Assembly: GCF_040703035.1 (NCBI RefSeq)
Contig: NZ_CP159996.1
Location: 2,948,001 to 3,012,000, forward strand
Direction of reading: 5' to 3'
DNA from: Terribacillus aidingensis
Lineage (GTDB): Bacteria > Bacillota > Bacilli > Bacillales > Amphibacillaceae
DNA length: 64,000 nt
The notes beneath the pieces were generated by a model. It had not been told where the DNA came from. It saw only the letters and a list, made by a program, of their open reading frames with translations, and searched no databases. Each line of letters opens with the position of its first letter. The first letter of the stretch is position 1. Below are positions 8,293 to 16,274 of this stretch, piece after piece. The position numbers were made by a program, and so were the translations under genes.

Positions 8293-8433
8293 GTGGCACA
8301 TGATCAGGAAGCCCTTGATTTAGCCAAGCAAATCGTAGAACTCGACCTGAAGCGTGACGAGTGCTGGGAGGATCTTGCTGCACTTGCAGGAGACAGAGCA
8401 TTCGAACTGCTTCGGCTCGTTCAGAATAGATAA
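8293..8433 (+). CDS. Small acidic helical protein of unknown function (46 residues)
   Basis: Starts at GTG 8293, ten bases after AAAGGAG; reads VAHDQEALDLAKQIVELDLK and on to LVQNR, 46 residues, strongly helical and acidic with one Cys-Trp pair. An in-frame ATG at 8212 would add 27 residues but has no ribosome site. A strong terminator follows at once. I do not recognise the family. Coding status is supported by the start signal, terminator and amphipathic heptads only. Confidence 0.6.
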   Translation: MAHDQEALDLAKQIVELDLKRDECWEDLAALAGDRAFELLRLVQNR

Positions 8434-8437
8434 TATG

Positions 8438-8468
8438 AAAAAGGAGACCTGTAAAAGGTCTCCTTTTT
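8438..8468. terminator. Bidirectional terminator
   Basis: A 13-bp perfect stem AAAAAGGAGACCT/AGGTCTCCTTTTT with a five-base loop, between the small plus-strand gene and the convergent glycerophosphodiesterase, whose stop codon it overlaps. Confidence 0.92.
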
Positions 8469-9279
8469 ATTTCACATAATTTGGGTAGTCTGTAATGATT
8501 CCGTCAACACCAGCTCGGATTAAAGGCTGGACTTCCCCAGGTGCCCGTACTGTCCATGGCATAATTCGCATTCCACGTGTATGGATTCTGCCAACTAATG
8601 TATCATCCTGTGTGACGTTTGTAAAATGCGTATTTACATAGTTTGCATACGTAGATATTTTATCAAGTTTACGATTTGTGAGGTCAGCACTTCTTGACGT
8701 CAATACACCAAGCGGTACATGCGGCAACAGCTGGGAAAGATACGCAATTGATCCAAAATTGAAGGATTGCAGAATCACTTCCTCATAAAGAACATTAGCC
8801 AAATCATATTTTTCCAGCAGTTCAGCTGCAGCTTCCTCTATTCCATCATAAAGCTCTGGCGATTTTAATTCGATCAGGAACTTTGTTTTTCCTTTATACC
8901 TTCTTATTACATCCTCTAACAACGGGATTCGCTGACCTTCATACACCGAATCATATCCAGCACCTACGTCATATGACTGTAAGGCGGCAAACGTAAGATC
9001 CTTCACGTACACGGCCTCTTCAGGAGCATCGACAGCTGTGCGATTTATAGATGTATCATGAATGACGACAAGCTGACCATCCTTGGACATTTGTACATCC
9101 AGTTCGATAAAATCGGCTTGCATCTCTACAGCCAGATCAAAAGCAGCGATTGTATTTTCAGGTGCAAATCCGGAAGCGCCGCGATGAGCGATGACAGGCA
9201 GTATTCCATTTTGCATGTACTGACTATCAAGCGACCTTGTAGTTACGGACTCATACGATGGATTAATCTGATTCATCAT
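8467..9279 (-). CDS. Cytosolic glycerophosphodiester phosphodiesterase (UgpQ/GlpQ type)
   Basis: A 270-residue GDPD enzyme that splits glycerophosphodiesters to sn-glycerol-3-phosphate and an alcohol. Catalytic motifs: IAHRGASGFAPENT (His, Glu, Asn), FIELDVQMSKDGQLVVIHD (Glu, Asp, His) and FLIELKSPE. No signal peptide, so it acts inside the cell, like UgpQ rather than secreted GlpQ. The start at 9279 places GGGAG nine bases upstream; the ATG at 9288 would abut the ribosome site. It sits 700 bases from a ugp-type uptake operon on the other strand, which fits import of glycerophosphodiesters followed by intracellular cleavage. Confidence 0.9.
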   Translation of the reverse strand: MMNQINPSYESVTTRSLDSQYMQNGILPVIAHRGASGFAPENTIAAFDLAVEMQADFIELDVQMSKDGQLVVIHDTSINRTAVDAPEEAVYVKDLTFAALQSYDVGAGYDSVYEGQRIPLLEDVIRRYKGKTKFLIELKSPELYDGIEEAAAELLEKYDLANVLYEEVILQSFNFGSIAYLSQLLPHVPLGVLTSRSADLTNRKLDKISTYANYVNTHFTNVTQDDTLVGRIHTRGMRIMPWTVRAPGEVQPLIRAGVDGIITDYPNYVK

Positions 9280-9466
9280 TCGGATCATCTCCCTGTAGTT
9301 ATCTGGATTGTAATCTTTGTTCTATGCAGAGTACATGAATTGGACGGTGATCTTTGTTATCTTCTTGACTTTAATATAGCGACTTTTTATTAAGCAGATG
9401 TTGAGCTGCTGTGTAGAATGATGCAGCTTATCTTAAGAACGTGTAAACATGCCACAAAGCTTAGAT

Positions 9467-9492
9467 GTTTGTAATCTTGTAAGATGGGGAAT
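9467..9492 (+). promoter_or_regulatory. Candidate sigma-B promoter of the GlsB-like gene
   Basis: GTTTGT, 14 bases, GGGAAT: one of three sigma-B-like elements in this window (consensus GTTTAA, 12-15 bases, GGGTAT). It lies 50 bases before a gene whose family is commonly stress induced. Confidence 0.5.
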
Positions 9493-9541
9493 GCTATTAT
9501 CACAACACATTAAATCACATCATTGTTTGGAGGTAGGTATT

Positions 9542-9793
9542 ATGAGTTTCATCTTATATCTAATTGTTGGTGGTATTATCGGCTGGCTGGCAGGCTTGAT
9601 CCTTGGACGTGACGTTCCAGGTGGTATCATTGGTAATATCATTGCAGGTATTATCGGGGCATGGCTTGGCGGACTTATCTTCGGAGACTTCGGTCCTGAC
9701 CTCGCAGGTATAGCAATCATCCCTGCTTTGATCGGTGCCATTATCTTCGTATTTGTATTAAGCCTAATTCTACGCAAAATGCGTAGAAAGTAA
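9542..9793 (+). CDS. GlsB/YeaQ/YmgE-family small membrane stress protein
   Basis: An 83-residue, very hydrophobic protein with three membrane helices and the family glycine patterns GGIIGWLAGLILGRD, GGIIGNIIAGIIGAWLGG and LIGAIIFVFVLSLILRK, ending in basic residues. Often labelled transglycosylase-associated protein, although no enzyme activity is known. The start at 9542 has GGAGGTAGGT ahead. B. subtilis has similar proteins of the general stress response (YwzA), in keeping with the sigma-B-like promoter here. Stands alone with its own terminator. Confidence 0.87.
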   Translation: MSFILYLIVGGIIGWLAGLILGRDVPGGIIGNIIAGIIGAWLGGLIFGDFGPDLAGIAIIPALIGAIIFVFVLSLILRKMRRK

Positions 9794-9801
9794 TGGAACA
9801 C

Positions 9802-9842
9802 AAAAGGACTTGCAGGCAATATTGCCTGCAAGTCCTTTTTTT
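9802..9842 (+). terminator. Rho-independent terminator of the GlsB-like gene
   Basis: A 19-bp perfect inverted repeat (9802-9820 with 9821-9839) with a terminal T-run. Confidence 0.93.
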
Positions 9843-9892
9843 GTGCCGGGATTGTATGAGCTTTGTAAAATAAACAGTCATCTCCCTCTTTT

Positions 9893-9907
9893 CTGTAAAC
9901 GCTTTTT
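9893..9907. promoter_or_regulatory. Candidate cre site upstream of the ugp operon
   Basis: CTGTAAACGCTTTTT matches the CcpA site WTGAAARCGYTTWWN at 13 of 15 positions. It lies about 70 bases before ugpC and 40 bases before the likely -10 element. Confidence 0.5.
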
Positions 9908-9948
9908 CACCCACTCTTCACGTTAACTCAATTTTCACTCGTTATAGT
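9906..9948 (+). promoter_or_regulatory. Ugp promoter region with TTCAC repeats and a -10 element
   Basis: TATAGT at 9943-9948 is a plausible -10 without a good -35. In the -20 to -50 zone TTCAC occurs at 9906, 9917 and 9934, with TTAAC at 9923; the first two are 11 bp apart as in PhoP boxes. A phosphate-controlled activator site is therefore possible, which would suit glycerophosphate scavenging. Confidence 0.35.
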
Positions 9949-9977
9949 ATAGATGAATTCGCAGAAAGGAGCAGATT

Positions 9978-11102
9978 ATGACACATGTATGCTTGGCTGG
10001 TTTGAAAAAGTCTTACGATGGCAAAAAAAATGTTATTGAACAAGTGGACCTGCAGCTGGAGCAAGGCGAGTTCTTCGTGCTTGTCGGTCCTTCAGGTTGT
10101 GGAAAAAGCACTATTCTCCGCATGATAGCTGGCCTGGAGCCGATAACGGGCGGGGAATTGTTTGTGAATGGCAAGAAGATGAATGATGCACCACCGAATA
10201 AACGGGATTTATCCATGGTCTTTCAGAATTATGCATTGTATCCGCATTTGAATGTGGAACAAAATATCTCCTTCGGCTTACATACAAAAAAAATTTCACG
10301 CGAGGAACAACGACGCCGCACTCTCGAAGCTTCCGACATGCTCGGATTAGCTGATTACTTAAAACGCAAACCACGTGAGCTATCTGGCGGCCAGAGACAG
10401 CGTGTCGCCCTAGCCCGCGCCATTGTAACACAAGCTCCTCTTTGCTTGATGGACGAGCCATTATCAAATCTGGATGCGAAACTGCGGACGCGGATGCGTT
10501 CGGAAATCCGGCAGATACAGCGGAAGCTCGGGATTACGATGATTTATGTTACACATGATCAGACCGAAGCAATGACGATGGCAGACCGGATGATGATCCT
10601 TCATGAAGGCGAAGCGATGCAAATCGGCAAACCGCTTGATATCTATAATAACCCTGCCAATACATTCGTAGCATCATTTATCGGATCACCTGCCATGAAT
10701 GTAATGGAAGCTGACGTTTCTCCAAGCGGTATTGTTCTATCACCAAATTGCACCTTACCTAACCCAATGAAAGGCAATGTAAAAGCAGCAAGCAAGAATG
10801 TCCAGGTCGGTATACGGCCAGAGCACATCCTATTTGCTGCTCCAGAACAAGCCGATGCTATAGTAGAGGTCGTTAATACTGAGATTCTTGGTACAGAAAC
10901 GCTCATTACTTTCATTCTGGATGAATCCAATGAGCAGTGGATTGCCCGATGGAACGGACAATGGCAATTCTCTGTCGGAGATCGGATTCCGATTCGTTTC
11001 GATTTGGATGCCATCCATCTCTTCTCAAAAGACAATGGACGGATTCTATGGGCAGCTAATGATGGACAACCGAAGCAGACAGCCAGAGAGGTGCTAAGAT
11101 GA
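9978..11102 (+). CDS. ugpC: ABC transporter ATPase for glycerol-3-phosphate/glycerophosphodiester (UgpC/MsmK type)
   Basis: A 374-residue MalK-like ATPase. Walker A GPSGCGKST near residue 40, Q-loop FQNYALYPH, signature LSGGQRQRVALARAIV, Walker B LCLMDEPLSNLDA, switch His in YVTHDQTEAMT. From about residue 235 an OB-type regulatory domain includes VGIRPEHI. MalK-type ATPases can be shared among sugar systems, but here the gene heads the operon and overlaps ugpA by four bases. Ribosome site AGAAAGGAGCAG. Function follows from the UgpB-like binding protein downstream. Confidence 0.9.
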   Translation: MTHVCLAGLKKSYDGKKNVIEQVDLQLEQGEFFVLVGPSGCGKSTILRMIAGLEPITGGELFVNGKKMNDAPPNKRDLSMVFQNYALYPHLNVEQNISFGLHTKKISREEQRRRTLEASDMLGLADYLKRKPRELSGGQRQRVALARAIVTQAPLCLMDEPLSNLDAKLRTRMRSEIRQIQRKLGITMIYVTHDQTEAMTMADRMMILHEGEAMQIGKPLDIYNNPANTFVASFIGSPAMNVMEADVSPSGIVLSPNCTLPNPMKGNVKAASKNVQVGIRPEHILFAAPEQADAIVEVVNTEILGTETLITFILDESNEQWIARWNGQWQFSVGDRIPIRFDLDAIHLFSKDNGRILWAANDGQPKQTAREVLR

Positions 11103-12022
11103 ACGCTTCCCGGGATTTACAGTCTGTTCGACCTCAGGAAAGCGCGCCAAAGCGGAACCTATTTTCCTTTCTGGAGGGCTGGCTCTATTTGCTTCCTTCT
11201 ATCATTTTGTTCGGCGTGTTCGTTTTCTACCCAATGTTCCGAACCATATACTTGAGTTTCTTTTTAGCTGACCAAATGGGTCCATTCGAATTCGTCGGAT
11301 TGGAAAACTATCAGTATATCCTAAGCTCTGACAGTTTTCAGAGCAGCGTAAAAGCTACCATTCTTTTTGTGCTGTACACAGTACCCGCAGGCATCCTGCT
11401 CGCTCTTTTCCTGGCTTTGCTGACAAATGAAAAGATCCAAGGAATCGGCATATTCCGTACATTGTTTTCCTCCACAATGGGGATGAGCGTTGCAGCATCC
11501 AGCGTCATTTGGATGTTCATGTATAATCCTTCAATCGGCGTATTCAGCAGAATTGCCGAGTGGCTGGGCTTTCCGGCCGTACAATGGCTGCAGGATCCCG
11601 ACTATGCCTTGCTTGCAGTATCATTATCCACGATTTGGATGAATGCCGGCTTCGCATTTCTGATCATACTTGGAGGATTACAGAACATCGATACACACCT
11701 ATACGAGAATGCAAAAGTGGCGGGAGTAAGCTATATTTATCAGCTTCGCCGAATTACGCTGCCCATGCTGTCCCCCACTTTATTCTTTATCGTGACAGTA
11801 TCGTTCATCAATGCCTTTCAGACATTCGGACAAATTGACATCCTTACAAAGGGCGGACCGGTAGAATCAACCAATGTAATCGTCTATTCCATCTATAAGG
11901 ATGCCTTCATCAATAACGATGTCGGCTCTGCGAGTGCTCAGGCAGTCATCCTGTTCTTCTGCGTCCTGCTGCTGACAGCACTGCAGTTTAAGCTTGGCGA
12001 GAGGAAGGTGCATTATCAGTGA
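11099..12022 (+). CDS. ugpA: Glycerol-3-phosphate ABC transporter permease (UgpA type)
   Basis: A 307-residue permease of the MalF/UgpA family with six core membrane helices (LYLLPSIILFGVFVFYPMFRTIYLSF at the start). The coupling motif YENAKVAGVSYIYQLRRITLPML near residue 200 docks on the ATPase. The start ATGA overlaps the ugpC stop; it in turn overlaps ugpE by four bases, so the three membrane-complex genes are tightly coupled. The N-terminal 20 residues are polar and cytoplasmic. Confidence 0.9.
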   Translation: MNASRDLQSVRPQESAPKRNLFSFLEGWLYLLPSIILFGVFVFYPMFRTIYLSFFLADQMGPFEFVGLENYQYILSSDSFQSSVKATILFVLYTVPAGILLALFLALLTNEKIQGIGIFRTLFSSTMGMSVAASSVIWMFMYNPSIGVFSRIAEWLGFPAVQWLQDPDYALLAVSLSTIWMNAGFAFLIILGGLQNIDTHLYENAKVAGVSYIYQLRRITLPMLSPTLFFIVTVSFINAFQTFGQIDILTKGGPVESTNVIVYSIYKDAFINNDVGSASAQAVILFFCVLLLTALQFKLGERKVHYQ

Positions 12023-12831
12023 TACTCGCAAAGCGTATCAGCCTTTATGCGGTCCTGATCATCTGTGCCATTATCATGATGTTTCCAATTTTCTATGCTT
12101 TCAGCATCTCGTTCATGGATGGCGGGGAAGTGATGGGCGGCCAGCTTCTTCCTAGCAGTCTATCGCTGGATAATTACGTCGAGGTATTTCAAAAAGTGCC
12201 GCTTCTAACCTACTTGCTCAATAGTTTCGTCACATCAGCCATTGTTATGATTGGCCAGCTGTTAGTCAGCAGTTTAGCCGCCTTTGCCTTTGTTTTCATG
12301 AAATTCAAAGGTAGGGATTTCGTCTTCTTCTTGTTCATTTCGACCATGATGATACCTTGGGAAGCAACGATGGTACCGAACTTCATGACCATACAAGGTC
12401 TAGGCTGGACAAACAGCTATCTTGGTTTGACAGTTCCGTTCTTTGCTTTGGCATTCGGAACCTTCCTATTGCGCCAGCATTTCAAGACAATACCGCAGGA
12501 ACTCTACGAAGCTTCTCAGGTAGCTGGTATTTCAAGATTCCGTTTCTTCTGGAATGTCATCCTGCCTGTCAGCCGGTCGAGCTTAATCACCTTAGGTATT
12601 TACAGCTTTCTTACCAATTGGAATATGTATCTTTGGCCGTTGCTAGTAACAAATACGGAATCTGCAAGAACCGTTCAGATCGGGCTTAAACAGCTGCAAG
12701 CACAGGAAATCGCATCTGACTGGGGTATCGTCATGGCCGGTGTCGTCATCGTCATTCTGCCTACACTGCTGCTGTTGTTCGCCGGACAGAAAAAACTGCA
12801 AAAAGGTCTCACGCAAGGTGCAATCAAATAA
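12019..12831 (+). CDS. ugpE: Glycerol-3-phosphate ABC transporter permease (UgpE type)
   Basis: A 270-residue MalG-family permease, partner of UgpA. Hallmarks: MMFPIFYAFSISF, an FFLFISTMMIPWEATMVPNF membrane stretch, and the EAA coupling motif LYEASQVAGISRFRFFWNVILP. Six membrane helices. Overlaps ugpA by four bases and precedes the binding-protein gene by 16 bases. Confidence 0.9.
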   Translation: MILAKRISLYAVLIICAIIMMFPIFYAFSISFMDGGEVMGGQLLPSSLSLDNYVEVFQKVPLLTYLLNSFVTSAIVMIGQLLVSSLAAFAFVFMKFKGRDFVFFLFISTMMIPWEATMVPNFMTIQGLGWTNSYLGLTVPFFALAFGTFLLRQHFKTIPQELYEASQVAGISRFRFFWNVILPVSRSSLITLGIYSFLTNWNMYLWPLLVTNTESARTVQIGLKQLQAQEIASDWGIVMAGVVIVILPTLLLLFAGQKKLQKGLTQGAIK

Positions 12832-12847
12832 AATCGAAAGAGGTTAT

Positions 12848-14179
12848 ATGATGAAAAGACTATTAGCTGGTTTATCTGTTTTATTTGTACTGTTCCTCAC
12901 TGCTTGTTCCAGTACGGATTCTGCGAGCGGTACGACTGAGGATGGCAAGACTGAAATCATCTTCTGGCATGCCATGGGCGGAGAATTGGAAGCAAGTGTC
13001 AATGAAATCGTAGACGAATATAACAGTTCACAGGATAAATATACTGTAAAACCAGTTTATCAAGGTTCCTATGAGGAATCTTTAACAAAATTGAATACTG
13101 TTGCAGGTACTGCAGATGCTCCAGCAGTTACACAGATTTTTGAAGCAGGTACAAAACAAATGATAGACAGCGGAAACATCCAGCCTGTCCAAAAATTCAT
13201 CGATGAAGAAAACTACGATACATCACAATGGGAAGAAAATATCTCCTCCTACTATCAAGTGGATGGAGAACAGTATTCTATGCCTTTCAACTCCTCCACT
13301 CCTGTGCTTGTCTATAACAAAGATGCATTCAAGGAAGCTGGACTTGATCCTGAGCAAGCGCCTCGCACTTACAGCGAGCTGAAGGAAGCTGCAGAAAAGC
13401 TGACGATCAAAGAAGGAGATAAAACGTCACAATATGGTCTTTCCATCTTGAATTATGGGTGGTTCTTCGAGGAATTGCTTGCCACACAGGGCGGAATGTT
13501 CGTCGATAATGAAAATGGTCGCGAAGGCGAAGCAACAAAGGCTTCCTTCAACGATGAAAAAGGTCAGAAGGTATTTGAATTGATCAGTGATATGTATGAA
13601 GCTGGAACCTTCTATAACAGCGGCCAAAATTGGGATGATATGCGGGCATCGTTCCAGACTGGAACGATGGCAATGATGCTTGATAGCTCTGCAGGCATCA
13701 AAGGGCTTGTCGATAATGCTGATTTCGAGGTTGGCGTAGCTTATTTGCCGCATCCGGATGATGTGGATCCGCAAGGGGTCATCATCGGCGGAGCATCCCT
13801 CTGGATGGCGAAGGATATTGATGAGAACCAGCAGCAAGCTGCATGGGACTTCATGAAATACTTATCAACAGCAGAAGTTCAGGCAAAATGGCATGTAGAA
13901 TCTGGTTATTTCGCCATTAACCCAGCTGCATATGAAGAAGATATCGTAAAACAGGAGTGGGAAAAATATCCGCAGTTAAAAGTAACTGTTGATCAGCTGC
14001 ACGATACAGTGCCAAGTACAGCAACACAAGGTGCTTTGATTTCCATCTTCCCAGAAGCACGTCAGCAGATTGTAACTGGTATGGAGAGTCTATACCAAGG
14101 TGAAAATCCTAAAACTGCATTGGATAAAGCAGCAGCTGAGGTGGACACTGTCCTTGAAAAAGGCAGTCGCAGCAGATAA
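12848..14179 (+). CDS. ugpB: Glycerol-3-phosphate-binding lipoprotein (UgpB type)
   Basis: A 443-residue family-1 binding lipoprotein; signal KRLLAGLSVLFVLFLTAC with lipobox Cys. It aligns by eye with E. coli UgpB through EIIFWHAMGGELEASV, AVTQIFEAGTKQMI, MPFNSSTPVLVYNKDAFKEA, VIIGGASLWM and AKWHVESGYFAIN, which are more specific than general sugar-binder patterns. UgpB binds sn-glycerol-3-phosphate and glycerophosphocholine. The start at 12848 follows AAAGAGGTTAT; an ATG at 12740 lies inside ugpE. Being last in the operon is unusual for a binding protein. A terminator follows. Confidence 0.9.
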   Translation: MMKRLLAGLSVLFVLFLTACSSTDSASGTTEDGKTEIIFWHAMGGELEASVNEIVDEYNSSQDKYTVKPVYQGSYEESLTKLNTVAGTADAPAVTQIFEAGTKQMIDSGNIQPVQKFIDEENYDTSQWEENISSYYQVDGEQYSMPFNSSTPVLVYNKDAFKEAGLDPEQAPRTYSELKEAAEKLTIKEGDKTSQYGLSILNYGWFFEELLATQGGMFVDNENGREGEATKASFNDEKGQKVFELISDMYEAGTFYNSGQNWDDMRASFQTGTMAMMLDSSAGIKGLVDNADFEVGVAYLPHPDDVDPQGVIIGGASLWMAKDIDENQQQAAWDFMKYLSTAEVQAKWHVESGYFAINPAAYEEDIVKQEWEKYPQLKVTVDQLHDTVPSTATQGALISIFPEARQQIVTGMESLYQGENPKTALDKAAAEVDTVLEKGSRSR

Positions 14180-14214
14180 AAAGACGTGAGAGCATTTTGC
14201 TCTCACGTCTTTTT
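14178..14214. terminator. Bidirectional terminator after ugpB
   Basis: A 16-bp perfect stem (14178-14193 with 14199-14214), T-run on both sides. It touches the stop codon of the convergent 36-residue gene. Confidence 0.92.
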
Positions 14215-14323
14215 AATACGAAGCTCTTCCAGAACGCTTTGCTTTGCGTTTATTGATAATTTTCTTAACGATCGGATAGATAACAGGTCCATACTTAATC
14301 GCTTTTCGAATAAGGTTTTTCAT
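14213..14323 (-). CDS. Short basic peptide gene (36 residues), conserved-looking, unknown function
   Basis: Minus-strand ORF from ATG 14323 with an ideal GGAGG nine bases upstream. The product begins MKNLIRKAIKYGPVIYPIVK and continues with a lysine/arginine-rich tail ending GRASY; predicted one amphipathic helix plus a basic tail, net charge about +11. The start signal and the shared terminator argue that it is real; the gene is too short for ordinary gene callers. Similar Lys-rich KYGPIIYP-type peptides occur, as I recall, in other Bacillaceae, but I cannot name a family or role. Confidence 0.65.
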   Translation of the reverse strand: MKNLIRKAIKYGPVIYPIVKKIINKRKAKRSGRASY

Positions 14324-14373
14324 GCTGAAACGCCTCCATTCTTTTGTTTGTATATCCCCTGCATGAGAGTTAC

Positions 14374-15117
14374 TTAAACATGTGCCAAAGAAAAGGCGAT
14401 GAACATCCCTATTGCTGTTACAATCCCTACAGCTGGACCGCCCTCTTCATATGCCTCAGGAGCCATGGTGGATGCGACCATGGCAATAATTGCTCCCCCT
14501 GCAAATGAGTTTAGTATAGCTCTTGTACTAGCGCTCGTATCCTGGAGTAAAACAGCTCCTATTAGTGCACTTAAAGCGGAAATCACGATTACGGCTATCC
14601 ACATGAAAATGATGCGCTTCCGGCTATAGCCGCTGCTTTGCATCCCTGAAGTACTGGAAAGACCTTCTGGAAAGTTACTGATAAAAATGGATACGATCAA
14701 AGCAGTACTAGCACCGCCCCCGCTCGCCAAGCTCAATCCGATCATGGCTGATTCCGGTATTGCATCCATTACTGTACCTGCGAATATTGCTAGTCCTGAA
14801 CCCTTCTCGTCTTTATGATGTGTCTCGTGCAGTCGGCTGCTTTTACGATTCTTCCCGCCACTGCGGGATATAAGGATATCCAATATAGTAAAAATAACTG
14901 CGCCTCCAAGAAATCCAATCGCTTCTTCCTGCAACCCGCCACTGATTTCATATGCTTCCTCCAAGAGTTCATAGGAGGTAGAACCAATCAGTGCTCCTGT
15001 ACCTAGAGCCATAATAAACCCGATAATTCGCTTTTTTACGGGTACAAGCATCAGTACGGCAGCACCAATTAAACTGGCAGACCCTGCTATGGCACCCCAT
15101 AAAATTGCTTCCCACAT
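14374..15117 (-). CDS. ZIP-family divalent metal transporter
   Basis: A 247-residue membrane protein of the ZIP (Zn/Fe permease) family, eight helices. Helix IV/V metal-site motifs are seen as MDAIPESAMIGLSLASG and SNFPEGLSSTSG; a histidine-rich loop (RLHETHHKDEKG) lies between helices III and IV. ZIP proteins bring zinc, iron or manganese into the cytosol. The start is uncertain: 15117 is best spaced from AAAGGAAG, 15123 and 15156 are alternatives. Monocistronic. Confidence 0.86.
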   Translation of the reverse strand: MWEAILWGAIAGSASLIGAAVLMLVPVKKRIIGFIMALGTGALIGSTSYELLEEAYEISGGLQEEAIGFLGGAVIFTILDILISRSGGKNRKSSRLHETHHKDEKGSGLAIFAGTVMDAIPESAMIGLSLASGGGASTALIVSIFISNFPEGLSSTSGMQSSGYSRKRIIFMWIAVIVISALSALIGAVLLQDTSASTRAILNSFAGGAIIAMVASTMAPEAYEEGGPAVGIVTAIGMFIAFSLAHV

Positions 15118-15198
15118 ATTCATCTTCCTTTCCGTGTCTTGTAGAGCCATTGCCAAAATGAGAAGAAATTAAACATGCGTGAAGTGTTCCTTATAAAG

Positions 15199-15228
15199 AA
15201 AAGAAGACCGTCTGAACGGTCTTCTTTT
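15199..15228 (-). terminator. Terminator of the bile-acid-family transporter gene
   Basis: A 13-bp perfect stem AAAAGAAGACCGT/ACGGTCTTCTTTT with a CTGA loop directly after the stop codon at 15228. Confidence 0.9.
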
Positions 15229-16175
15229 CAAGCAGCTGCTTGCTGCGGTTCATATTTTTTCAGAAGGCTGGAAAACACTGCTGCCAAAACCTGCTGGAAC
15301 AGCATCCCTATTACAACCGGGATAGCGACAGGAGCCGGAAAGAAACTTACAGCAAGCACTACCCCTGCACTGATATTCCGCATTCCCCCAAGAAAGGTTA
15401 CACTTACAATCTCCGTTCTATCGCAATGGAGTAGCTTACCAAGAAGCCAGCTTATCAGATAACCGGTAAACGATAAACAGAATACAAGCAATACAATCCC
15501 AATCACTGTCATATCGATGCCAGTTAAGTGAGGGGCGACCACTGATGCGTTAATGGAAACGACAGCTATAAGGCCTATTTTCGAGAATGGCGACAGGTTC
15601 TTACTTAATGCGCTTGTGACGCTTTTGCTGCAAAATTGATTAACTAACATACCCGCTACCGAAGGTATGACAATCATCCATAACAAACCCTCCATCATCG
15701 GGAGTATGTCCAGCTGGACATCGCCTCCTACCAGTAGATGCAGAATCAAAGGTACAAGCAATGGAGAAAGCAATGTGCCTAAGAGAATGGTTGATAAGGT
15801 AAGTCCAATATCCCCATTCTGCATAGCAACCCAGACAAATGCTGTAATACCAGTCGGAATTGCTGTCAGCAGCACTAGACCCGTTATCGTATTTATATCT
15901 CCAGGAAAGAGCAGATGTCCGAAGCCAAACGCGATCAAAGGCATAATGAAATGAAGCACTGCAAAAGCAAGCAGCATCGGTCCAGGTCTTTTAACAGCAT
16001 GCAGCAGGCTGTTAAAATTAGCTGATAAGCTTCCAGCGAATGTCATACATGCAAATATCCAAGGGACCAATGCCTCTCCATGATGCAGGAAACTCGCAAA
16101 GATAAACCCCGCCAGCACACTCGCAGGGGTGAGAAAAGGCATGTATCTGGCAAGCACACGATTAAGTTGATCCAT
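15228..16175 (-). CDS. Bile acid:sodium symporter (BASS) family transporter
   Basis: A 315-residue membrane protein with nine to ten helices. Family patterns: FTPASVLAGFIFASF-like start, LLTAIPTGITAFVWVAMQNGDIGLTLST around residue 105 and FLGGMRNISAGVVLAV around residue 270, corresponding to the two crossover helices that hold sodium and substrate. B. subtilis YocS is a relative. Bacterial members carry pantoate, bile acids or organic anions; substrate here is unknown. It is preceded by an AT-rich palindrome at 16218-16232. Confidence 0.85.
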   Translation of the reverse strand: MDQLNRVLARYMPFLTPASVLAGFIFASFLHHGEALVPWIFACMTFAGSLSANFNSLLHAVKRPGPMLLAFAVLHFIMPLIAFGFGHLLFPGDINTITGLVLLTAIPTGITAFVWVAMQNGDIGLTLSTILLGTLLSPLLVPLILHLLVGGDVQLDILPMMEGLLWMIVIPSVAGMLVNQFCSKSVTSALSKNLSPFSKIGLIAVVSINASVVAPHLTGIDMTVIGIVLLVFCLSFTGYLISWLLGKLLHCDRTEIVSVTFLGGMRNISAGVVLAVSFFPAPVAIPVVIGMLFQQVLAAVFSSLLKKYEPQQAAA

Positions 16176-16217
16176 GAAGGATATCCTTCTTTCTAATTTT
16201 GTTTCTCCTTTCAGTAT

Positions 16218-16232
16218 AACAATAATATTGTT
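16218..16232. promoter_or_regulatory. Palindrome AACAATAATATTGTT before the BASS gene
   Basis: A perfect 7-1-7 inverted repeat, 43 bases upstream of the BASS start codon and after the terminator of the EIIC-like gene. It may be an operator; no adjacent regulator gene is present. Confidence 0.35.
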
Positions 16233-16244
16233 AGCTGCATGAAA

Positions 16245-16272
16245 AAAACCGCAGCTTCGCAGCTGCGGTTTT
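16245..16272 (-). terminator. Terminator of the PTS IIC-like gene
   Basis: A 12-bp perfect stem AAAACCGCAGCT/AGCTGCGGTTTT with a TCGC loop, three bases after the stop codon on the minus strand, followed by a U-run. Confidence 0.9.
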
Positions 16273-16274
16273 GA

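Noticed and set aside
14186..14377. 63-codon plus-strand frame after ugpB
   Set aside because: Begins inside the terminator and is antisense to the better supported 36-residue gene with a GGAGG site.
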